Part shown: one piece after another, positions 12,401 through 24,400 of the stretch
How the letters are laid out: each line of letters begins with the position of its first letter
Numbering within the stretch: the first letter of the stretch is position 1
Position numbers and translations under genes: made by a program
The notes under the pieces: generated by a model
The model's database searches: none
What the model was told of the DNA's origin: nothing
Seen by the model: the letters and a program-made list of their open reading frames with translations, nothing else
DNA from: Oreocharis arfaki
Taxonomy: Eukaryota > Chordata > Aves > Passeriformes > Paramythiidae
Reading direction: 5' to 3'
NCBI GenBank assembly: GCA_013398015.1
Contig: VZRR01007842.1
Span: 1,377,391 to 1,441,390, forward strand
DNA length: 64,000 bases

Positions 12401-15400
12401 TGTGTAAGGTGTCATAAGTTTTTTGTGCTGCATAATTAAGAGAACGAGTACAGAAAACTTGAGGACTTCATGGCATATACAAGCTTCTCCGTGATTTCCT
12501 ATAAATTCCAATAATTCACATTTGGAAGCTGCTAACACCACCATTAAAGGGATCCTTTTTTGCTCTGTATTGCCTCTATTGACCACATTCCAGTTTACTG
12601 GCTTGCCATGAAATTTTCATATATTTTGATACACAGCAACTGCTTGGATTGCTGCAAGGTTTGCCTTATCACAGATTTGCAATTCAACTTTGAGACTTTC
12701 CATTTGGACGCAAAATTGTTGCTTTTTGAACTGGCAAGTGTAGTACATTTGAATAAGGACATATATTTAAAAGAAAAGTTTGCATCTAAGCAAAATAAAC
12801 ACATGTACTATTTTTCATGTATATTTGGGTGGAAAAGCATGTAAAACTCAAACTCTATTAGTAGTAGCCTTAAAATTCTAATTTGAAATTAATTGAAGCA
12901 TTCTCAGATCCACTGTCTAGTATAAGGATATTTTCCTTGAGAAAGGCTGAAGTACACAAACAAGGACAATAGAATTTTGTGAAATGCAACAGATTTTGTA
13001 AGAAAAAAGAAATTATCATATATGTGTATGATTAAGAACTAAGGATAGATACCAGTTTAAAATGTGGGGTTTTTAAAAATTTATTTGCAGTTTTCTTCCA
13101 AAAAAGTAGTTACTGGGACTTGGCTGGATAGATCTGAAGGGTACTTTCATCAACAGTAAAGCTTTAAAAATTTTGCCCACATGAAAATTCATGTTTTAAT
13201 TAAACTAATGATGTGTTCCCATAGTACATTCACCAAAGCTCACTATGCAGCCACAATTTATTGTCCATCAAATGCTAAGTTAAAAGAATTGAACAAATGC
13301 AGCATCCGTTCAGGAAATCTATTTTCAGTCCAATACCTTCACCAGATGATGCATCACACTTACACCAGGAACGTATGTGCACTTCCAGAAATTCATAGCA
13401 CAGTGCAAGTGAATTTCCTTTTTGTATACTAGTTCATCATTTCATTTCCTTCCCCTCCAACTCTGGAACTGTACACATTATTCCATCTGTATCACTAGCA
13501 AAAGATAGTTTTACAATGTAAGTTAAAAGATGTTTACAGCTTTGCAAGCATTTCAGAGAAAAGTTTATGAAGGGATATATCACATTTATAACAAATAGAA
13601 TTGTAGACTCAAAATAATTTATGTTGGAAGGGAACTTGAGAGGTCACTTAAACTCTTTTTCAAAGAACAGACATCAAAGCTAGATGATGGTATTCGGGTC
13701 CTGGTCATGTTGTGTTTTGAGGTTCTCCAAGGATAGAAATAACTCCACCTTTCTGCTGATGGGTACAAAGGCTTATATAATCAAAATGTGACACACACAG
13801 CCCCTCCCATTACCTTTTGAGCATTTCCCTAGCTATACCTTGCATCCAACACCTCACGTTTTTGCTTTGCATCTCCAAGAAGAGTTGGCTCTAGATTCTT
13901 GATAATCCTCTTTTGGCAGAGCAAGACAACAGTGTGACCAACCCCTCCTCGACTCCCCCAGCCTTCTGGTTCTCCTCATGCATCATATGTTTGCACCTGT
14001 GAATAACTCACCAGATTTCTCTCATCAATCAATGTATGATTCTAAATATAAAATCTATATCATCTCACCTGTCAGGAAGCTTTTCTTGCTGACTGTTACT
14101 ATACCTTAGCACTTAAAAATATGTTTTACAATAATCTTCTTTCGGGTTAGACAGAAAATTTCACAGCTAATCTTTTCTGTTAGGCCAGTGAGTCTGCTCT
14201 AAAGAAGTACCAAAACACTTGCTCCTACGCAATCTGCTGTTGCAAACCAAACAGACGTGTTTGGTTCATTTAATTACAAGGTGAACAGGAGAAACCGAAT
14301 CCAATTCAGGTAACAAGACACTCCACACAGCTTATCAGGTTATTTTTCCAAGCCAATAAGCCAGGGTTTTTTTCTCATTAGCACCTTGTATACTGTGCTG
14401 GTTTTGGTTGAGGTAATTTTCTTCACAATGTCTAGTATAGGGCCCTGCTTTGGATTTGTGCTGAACACAGGGTTGATAATATAGAGATCATTTTGTTACT
14501 GCTGAGCAGGGCTTACAGAGAGCAAAGGCCTTTTCTGCTTTTGGTACTGCCACACTGGTGAGGAAGTTGTGGGAGGCTGGGAGGAGACACAGCCGGGAGA
14601 GGTGAACCCAACTGACCTAAGGGATATTCCAGACCATATGACATCATGCTCAGGGGAAGAAGGAGGAGAATTTGGAGTGTTGGCATTTGTCTTCCCATGT
14701 CACTTATATGTGATGGGGCCCTGCTCTCACAGAGATGACCAAACACCTGCCTGCCTATGGGAAGCAGAGAATTCCTTGTTTTGATTTGCTTCTGTGTACG
14801 GCTTTTTCTTTCCTTATTTAACTACCTTTATCTCAGCCTGTGGGTTTTCTAGCTTTTAAAATTCTGATTCTCTCTCCCTGATTCCATTGCTGGGGGAATA
14901 AATGAGTGGCTGCATGGTGTTTCGTTGCTGGCTGGGGTTAAACCATTGCAAACTTATATATTCTTCCTAACAAGTACCCATCCCATTCAGAAAATTCTGT
15001 TCAAAAACATGAAAAAAGGCATTAAGAGGACAAACAACAGCTATATTAGCACTCCAAACTATTTCACCCATGATACAAAAAAACTATTTAAAAATATTTT
15101 AAAAAGCACAAGCCATTAAACCTGAATTTACAAGATCAAAAATCAGCTCTTCTCCTCATATAAAGGGGAAACAGGTCCTGCTCTGGCAGTATGACTAAGA
15201 TTATCCTGAAGTGCCAAAATAAATTACTGTTTGTGTCAGTAATCCTTTGCATGTATCACCTTCTTTCCAGAAAAAAACCCCAGCTTACTAATATTCAGTT
15301 AGGGGGGCAAGTGTGGGTGTTGGCCACCTCACAGGTCTTCCCACAAAGCCAGATGAAAAACTTAAATCCATGCACAGGGAAGAATGGAGTATACTCTTCC

Positions 15401-18400
15401 TTTTTTATACTGAATGATAGAAAAGCACACAGCTTCCCACACATGGGTTCTTGGAAGTAAAGACCATTGAACAGCACAGTGGTTTTCAATTTTCATTTCT
15501 TGTCTTTGGTTTGTTCTCATTTCTCATCACCTAGTGAAGGGTGAACATCTGTATCACACCTCAGGCACCCAGAGATGCTCGAGAAAAAGGAAAGGAACAA
15601 TGAAAACAAGGAAATATTAAAGTTCAAAGCTCCGTAAATAGTACTTGGTTACATGGCTTTAAGTTTTCACGGCAGACCTTGGAATTTTAAGTTCATCAAG
15701 TGTTTTAGAAGTGTATCATTGAAACATTTTAAAAATAAAATTTTAATTCACACCAAATACCTTAACATAAAGATACAAGCAAAATCATTAGTGCAATTTA
15801 AATTTTCCCTTATTTACTTGAGGGTAAAGGGCAGGCTAGTTTATTTCAAGGAGTTTTTTTTCTCTTCTTCCAGAAGTCCATGTATGAAGAATCCTACACA
15901 ATAAGTTATGTTTCAATTTTTTTTTTTTTAAGCTATCAATGCCAAGAACACACTGGGGATGGCCAGTGCAGCCTCTCAGGAGAAAACCTAATATCTGATA
16001 AAAGATCAAGCACGTCAGAGTACATGATTCCAAAATATAACTAGCCTACTGCCCCAGTTAAAACCAACTTAGATTTGATGATTACTCCTTAAATCAAAGA
16101 TGTTTTGGAATTTCCCAACCTGATATTGAAACAATGTCATACACTTCAGCATGACTACTTCATTTTCACTGTGCCTTTTCCCCTTAAATGACACAGTAGC
16201 ATACAGATCACAGTGGTGTCAAGGAAAGGCAAATCAGTAAGGATGATTTGTTCCTCTACATCCGTGAGTCTTTCCTTATTCTAAATTTGGAAACTGTAGT
16301 GGTGCCTTTATCAAGACAGTCTGCAACAGTGGTAATCTTCAAGTACTATACCAGGCTAAAAAGTGCAAAAATTGTAACAAAAAAGAAGTCCCTGCACAAG
16401 TCCATATGTCTGCCTTTAAAAATAACCAGCTGCGGCTTAAACGTGTTAGACTGAAAGAGAAACATTTTTCTCAAAGACATCTTCCAGGAGCTCTATTGAG
16501 GCTACCTATCAGGACAACAGAGGGTCAGGAAGAGTTGATGCCAGGTATCCTGTTGGTATGACACAACTTTGAAAAAATTTCCCAAATTAAAGCAGCTTTA
16601 GTGCTAAGTATAGAAATAATAAAGCCTCATAATATAACTTACTTTGTATCTTAAAGGAAAGCCAGTTTGTATTTGTAACTCTTCCCTAATGTATATCTCA
16701 GGGTTTAAGGATGTCTGAAGACATGTAACCCCACAGAAAAAGAGAGAAGTTTTCCACTTCGCATAAGATAGGAAGTTTAAAAGTGCAGTAGTGGCAGTGC
16801 TTCAATGAAGAGAATGCAAATCTCTCAAAGAAAACATCTTCAGGGAAGCCAAGACTACGGAAAGAAAATTCTATCTGAAAAACAGTTATCAAACAAATGC
16901 ACTTACTAATTAGTATGTTTTATCTCAATGCTCTTCTTGAAATAATTTTTAGAACAAAATAATAATGGTACCATGTGCATATACATGCAGGCATGGTATA
17001 ACCAGAGTGCCAGAGTGAGTATAACACGTAGTCAGAAAACAGACTGGGTTACCTGTTCTGAACTGGTGAGGCACAGCCATAAAAAAGTGTGGTACTACAG
17101 GGAAAGCAGCCTATGACACTTCAGAAGGCCAAATGTGGGTTCCATGTCTGTGCTAGTGCCAATTTTTCAGTGGCAACAGCAATCAGCTGAGATGCTCAGC
17201 AACAGGGCAACAAAGAGGAAGAACTGACAGGGGAGGCCTTCCTCACAAAGGCTGGGGGACCCTGGGCCTAACAAAAGTCCTCTTGAAGTCTTCTTCAGCA
17301 CTGTCTCTTCTGACAGGTTTTGTAAGCAGCTGTGATTTGAGATATTTGGCTTAGATAGGCAAACCTATTCATGCCCTGCAAATGAACTACTGGATAATGT
17401 ATGTTAATTTGGATTAGAGCAGTTTTTTGTCTATAAATACAGATGTGCTAGACAGCTCCAACCTTCGCTGCAGACACTAAATTGAGAGACAAAAATTGCT
17501 TCTTTTCACCATGTCTGAGGCCCAAATAGTCCTTGAATGTGAAAGCACCTTAGATAACTCAAGTAGCAGGAGCAATGAAGCTACACCTAACATCGTGCTC
17601 ACAAGCTTGCCCTGGCTTTCTGTAGCTCACCTGTGTGCATGGCTTATGCTATTTTCCAATTTTCTTTTTCCCAGTTACAAAAAACCGGTTACAAAAGGCC
17701 TGTGGTACACACCTCAAATTTCAGTTAGAGGGCACAGTGTTCACACAAAGCACATTTTTTTAAAACAATTATTGTGTCCTTAAGAGAAACAACATAAGAA
17801 ATGACAAAATATTATCAAGCATCATCTCCAGCATGTTCATTTAAAGGATTTTAACAGCAAACATAGTTCTAGATGATGACATAGTGATATGGTAAATATC
17901 TTCAAAGAAATTGAAGGAGAAATATTAACAACTACTATGTTTTATGTTCTCTAAACTAAGAGCTGCTCTACATAATTTGTTTTCTAAATTGTGTACTATT
18001 TCATAAAAAGAAAGCAGAACTTGATTGATTCCTATAGGAGAGTAGACAGAGCAAGGAAGAAAACAGATTATTAAGAAAATAAATATACTTGGTATTGTCA
18101 GGAAGGAAAAAAAAAAATGTATAGGGAAATAAATGCAGGTGTAGGTACTTTTGCCAGCAGTGGCTGCTTCTACATTTCTGATACCCATCAAGGTTCCAAA
18201 TATGCCTTGTCAGGATTAGGTAAATAACAAGCCTTGTACATGTTATCTACGATTTGCTTCAAAAAGCACTCTATCACAACAGGTCAGTTTGAAGGTAGGT
18301 CTATCCTACCTTCAAACAATAAACCACTTCTTCTTTTGGCAAAAAAGTGAAAAAGATGGAAGACTATCCCCCACTCCTGAAATGATAATGGGGCCCCGAA

Positions 18401-21400
18401 AAATAAGTGAAGAGCCATATTCCATGGTAAGCGCAACTTGCACAGTCTTGCTCCAGAAGTAGTAAATTAAATTGATGCTTACTGAAATCAAGCTGTTGAA
18501 GGATTAGTATTATTATTAATATTTGAGGTCATAGACATAACCATTCAGTGATTAAATACCAGTATTTACAGTTGTTTGCCAGAAGGTCTCCAAAAATGTT
18601 TCGGAGATTTTCCATGCCAAAGCTGTACAGCAGTTATAATCAGCATTAACTAACAGCTTTATTAACAGTCTCAGTGGGCTAGGCAGTAAAAAAAAGGCCC
18701 CCTAAAGACAACTTGTATCAGTAGGACAATGAGAAGCTACTCTTGGCTCTCCTCTAATGAAAAAGAAATACTGAAATTAGAAATGGGGGGGGTTTTCCAT
18801 AGCATATTTCTATGACATCAACTCAAATCTACTGAAGACCAGCATGACAAAAATGGGTAAGTTGGCTTTACAAAATTTATCAGTACACTAAAAGGTGTTT
18901 TATATTTAATGCTTAAATATTCCCAATGTGTGGCAAAAGCCCAGGGCAAGCATCTATATTTAATACTGAGGATATGCAAAGTAAACATTTTTTCTTACAA
19001 AACAGATTTAGCTGATAGCATAAGATTCTATCAATAAAGCATTCATAGAAAGGAAGATTTTACTATACATACATATTTAATTGTAGTTTACATTTTTCAG
19101 CAAGGGAAGTGAAGCGAGTAATAACTACTGTAAGAAATGGACTGTGGACTAACAAATTTTAGTGTAGAGAAAAAACTTTTTTTTGAGTCGTATGGCTACT
19201 TTGTATTTTACCTCAATTGTTAAAAAGGAAATTGTTAATGACTATTTTACTCCACAAAACTCTAACAGCCAACACAACAAAGGACCATTCATTCCATTCT
19301 TCTTCCAAAACACACAACTTGAATTTAATTAATCAGATTTATGCAAGCATTTTTTCATTTACCTGCGGAGTATCAAACATTATAAACATATCAAAAAAAA
19401 CCCCAATAACTCATTTGGGATAAGATGTAAGAAGAAAAGCAGTGGTTTACATGAGGTAGCAACAGTAAAAATCTCCACAGTGAGCGATATTACTCAGATT
19501 CAGCACAGTCATTTAGGGCTCAGAAAATAAATGAATGTGCTATTTTCAAATTTAGAACATCCTTTTTTCACTGTCTGAGGAAAGGCATAAAGGCCGGCTT
19601 TCCCACTCCATTCTCAGTGGGTATAACTGAAATAGGAAGGAAAGAAAAAAAACTACAGGGGAAGAAAAGAAAATGAAAAAAAAAAAAAATCTAACAATGT
19701 ACTAGCTGGCAGGACACAATTCACCAGTCAAAAAACACAGCATGGCAACGTAATTTTCTGTCTACAGCTTCTACTCTTATCATCTCTTCTTATGTCTGCC
19801 TCTCAGTATTTTTACTCAGAGAAACTGGATCTAAAATTTTTCTAAAAGCGTATCAGCTGCTAACTTTAAAACTTAGCACAGTCGTGGTTTCCTATCCATG
19901 ACTATTCACATCTAGAGGCCTCACTTCCATTTATTATCATGGCTACTACTGCCATTAGTACTAATAAATAGTATTAAGGTTCAGCTGTCTTCCAATCAGA
20001 AAAATAGAAAAACGAAGTGACAAACTCAAAATACTTAATACACTCAAAAGAGCAACAAACTCCAAATATGCATACAACATGTCAATTTTTCCTTTCTTTT
20101 ATTGAAAACTCTCTGCTGTAATGTAGTAACAATATTATATTAGAATTTAAAGAAAAACACTTTAAATCCAGAATTTAAACCTACATTTAATAGCTGCACA
20201 CTGTCACAGAGGCATTGAGTCCTATCAGCTTCCATTAAGACATTTGCTTCTCAAAACACACCTTGCCTTAAAGTTCCTAGGTATCACTAGAAACCATTTT
20301 TCTTTTGTAATGCTACAAAGGAACCTGCATTTTAATACATAGCATTCTCCCCAGCTCCAAGTTTTAAAGTAGCTGTTTTAGTTTTGAGACTGAAAAATTA
20401 ACGACTTTGCACGTTATTTCTGGAGTTGATACTGTGATAACCAGAAATTACCCATTAAGAAATGAGTAGCCACACACACGATGTAATCCATGAGCAAACA
20501 AATAATCAGAGCGCACAAAGACAGGTGCTTCAAGTCCTGGAAGCAAACCTAGCAGTGGTTAAAGCATGGCAGAGAACAAAGCTGGTCCTCAAGGAATACA
20601 GCCAAAAAGACACTGCCTTTAGACAAGCCATCAACAGTTCCTCTGAAGAAGAAAAAGATGGATGACCACCAGCATTACGATGTTCTTGTGTGTACTCAAA
20701 TGCAATACCTCTTTCAACTGACAAGGCTGAGCTGATGATGTGGAACGTGAGTGGACTCTTATTTTAAGAGTTCACTAAGCCTTTCTCCCCCAAAAAAGAG
20801 TTTTTGGCAGGTAGGAAAGGATTGCAAAAGCTACTAGGAAACAGGGTATTACAGATTTGAACAGGCATGCCTTAATAGTTCCTCTAATTTTACTAACAGC
20901 TCAACTACTGAGTATTGTTTGGGGATGAAGGGTTGGTTTGCTTTTGACTTGTCATTTTGTGTCATGGCATTTGCAGTACAGCAATTGGTCAAAAAAAAAG
21001 CTTATGCAAACAAAACTGTTTGAACTCATTGTAATATAACAACTGATTGTGACTGTTTTATGCTACAGCTCTTTGGTTTTCTTGTTTGTAGCTTTAAAAA
21101 AAATCAAAATAGGCAACGGATTGTTTGCAGAAGTCCTTACCTCCTCTGTGGACTACGGTTCTGAGAGAACTCTGAATCACTGTCCTTTGATGTTGGAGAG
21201 CCCTTATATGTGTAAAAAACATCCTCTGTTTCAGTAATATAACTAATCTCGTTTGTAAGGTTATCTACAGATGAGTGTCGTGGTTTGCGGATCTCGTGAC
21301 GTAGTCTAGGACTCCGCCTTAAAAATACAGAATACAAACACATGCAGGAAGATTAGAGCATTTCACAGAACTTTATAGAAGAAAAATTTCTATCCTATTG

Positions 21401-24400
21401 CAGTTATGACCTGAATCCTCATAACATGCCCGTAAGTCTCACTTTTAATAATCAATTTTTAAGCATTTCGTATGGTATACTAGGCAATCATACACTGAAC
21501 TGATTTGGTGCTTTCGCCCCGGTAGAATGCAACTTACATTATTAAAGTTTCAATCACAGGATAATACTGGTTAGAAGGGACTCATGGGGGTCATCTAGTC
21601 CAACTTTCTGCTCAAAGCAGGGTCAACAAAAGCCAGAGTAGGCTGCTTAAGGCTTTACCCACTCATATCTCAAAAAATCTGAAGGACGGAGACCACACAG
21701 CTTCCCCAGGCCACGACTGTCCAAGTGGTGAAGCAGTTTCTCCATTATATCCTGACAGAACCTCTCTTGATTCAACATATACTTGTTGCCTCATCCTCCC
21801 ACCAGGCAATACTGAAGAACCTGGCCTCATCCCATAGCTGGCCTCCTCCTAAGTAATTCCAGGCTGTTATTAGGCATCTGGGAAACCCCTGCTTCTCCAG
21901 GCTGAACAAGTGCCACTATGCCAGTGTCTCCTCACAGGGTAGGTGCCCCAGCCTCCTGACTACCTTGGAGCTGGTGGTCTTTGCTGAGCTTGCTCCAGTT
22001 TGTCTGGTACTTGCAGAAAAAAAGGGCTGCAGCATTTTAATAAAATCTAGAGAATGCTGAGCAAAAGGCAGCTCTCACTTCCACTGACCTTCCATCTACA
22101 ATTCTGTTAATTCTGCTAGGCTGAAGTGGACTTCTTTGCTGTCAGGGCACACCAGATGGCTCATGTACCACTTCTGCCTATAAAGATTATCTGGTCATTT
22201 TCCAGAAAGCTGCACTGCAGACAATACTGTTGCACTGGGTTCTTACTTCCCAGGACTCTATGTTTGTTGAATTTCACACATTTCCTATTGGTCCATTCCT
22301 CCAGATTACTGAGATCCCTTTGGAGAGCAGCCCTGCCCCCAGGCTTATTGATTCATCCCTCCAGTTTGGTGCCATCTGCAAACTTTGTGATCAAGCACAC
22401 CTCCACATCATAAAGATGTTAAGCAGCACAGGTCCCAAGAGCAACCCCTGTAGTCATCTACTTTTTATTGCTGTCCAGGTAGAGTGGGACCCATTAACAA
22501 CTCCTCTCTTAGTCCAGTCATCCAACCATTTTAATAATTTTGTTTAAACCCCCCTGTTGTCCACCAATCCAGAAACACAATGTCTTAACTTGGGTATGAG
22601 ATCTTGGCAGACAGCATGAAAGCCTTGCTAAAGTTGAGGTAAGTGACACCTACCCTTCTGTTGTCATATATATTCTCAGAATAACAATGTTTAAATATAT
22701 ATGTACACACTACATAATTATTCTGCTAGAGTACACACAATTAGAAACAGTAGGAGGCTGGAAGGTGTGGAAAAGGCTAAAAATGGATTTACCAATTCGG
22801 GGTAACAGGAGGCGATCGAGAAGGAAGGCTTTTGGTCTCTAGGTGCTCAACCGATAAGGATCGTCTCATAGACGGGTTCCAAACCATCCCACCTATCACT
22901 TTTCTGCAGTACTGGTTGTTTACAGACCTGAAAAGATACACAGCAACTAGGTGTGAGTTATTTTGCATAGAAAACTTTAATTAAATAAAATATGCTTAAG
23001 AAAGTCAACTTCATAATTTAAAGCATTTCCTGTGCTTACCCCTCTTTACTTATGCATTTACATTCTCACAGAGACATTTGCTGTCCCTCACTTGTGACAA
23101 TAAAAGTGATTGTTAATCCCTGCTGCATTGCTAATCACAAGCCTGGGTAAAAATAACTTTTTCTGAGAATTATTTTTAACCCAATTGTGTTTAAGAAGAC
23201 AGAGGGGAAAACAGGAAATTCAGTATATCCTACTGGCATTGAACTGAGTGCCTGACAAAACACAGTTCAAATACAGGCAAAATGTTCTAGAGCTTCTCTG
23301 TCAATACTCATAAAGGGGTAACAATTCACCAAGAGCTTTACTGCACACGGGACAACTTTACCCATCTACCTGCTGCCTCATCAATTAAGAGCTACACCAG
23401 ACAACACTCTATTTCCAGAAGGAAGCCACTTTTGAGTGATGTATTCCTTATAGAAAAAAACCATTAAAGAAAAATCTAACACGAAAATAAGATCTCTAGG
23501 TCTGGACTGCTTCTCGTGACAAGAATCTGACAAGAAAAGGGCTGCATCATGATCAGAAACACAGCTAGGAAAGCAATAAAAGTATCTTACTAGTGAAATA
23601 ACACAGCATAAAGAAAATTGTTAAGTAGACTGAAATTGAGATAAACTAACTTTTACGTATCATTTTTTACAGCATTCCACAAGTCAAGCTGAGAGATAAG
23701 CTGCTCATCCTTAAGTTTACTGGTGTAGGATTTCTCATGGAAGAAACTATTAGTACAGAGAAAACACCTTTGGGTCATTAAGCCCTGAGCTGTACATGAT
23801 GGGCAGCTGGGATAGCTGGCTATGTTAAGGACCTTACTATAGAGCTGTAAAATTTTACATAGCATTAAAAAAAAAAAAAAGCAGCTTTACTTAAGCTGTG
23901 AATATTATGCTAAAATTTAACCTTAAGCATGCTTTGCATTCAACTATTTTTTGCTTATATAGGTAAAAGAAAAAGCAACCCATAACTTTTTTTTTATATA
24001 TACTGAAGTGTTTCATATATCTTGTTCATAATTTTAAAGAAAATCAATTCCTTAATCTTCTAAATGTACTTTAAAAGCTTCTCCCAGTATAAAAAAAACA
24101 GAGGAAAAACTTAGTGTGAAGCAACTACATATAAAAATCAGCTACCCATGCATGTTTTCATGCTTACTAAACAAAGTCCATCAACTCAGGAGAAGCTTTT
24201 GCCTATACTACCCATTTTATTTTTCTAAAACTTTTGAATACAATGACAAGGCACCAAGTACTCTGATCTTCAGAAACAGAGTTTTTCAAAGAAGCCTTAC
24301 ATAGTTGCAGCAGAGGGAAAGACTAGAAGAAGAGAATGCATTATGAAAAATGCATTTTGAAGAACTTCACATTAATCAGCTTTTCTTTTTTACAAGTGGC

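Larger units (their letters stand above)
9383..21140 (-). other. PTPN3: PTPN3 intron W12-W13 (11.8 kb, largest)
   Basis: Contains a minus-strand CR1 (about 13602-14005), a plus-strand LTR (14394-14950), and a perfect 13-bp hairpin (18287-18317). Also short open stretches at 17511-17783 and 20462-20665, discussed as findings. The remainder is AT-rich unique sequence with A-runs and no recognised gene. Confidence 0.85.
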
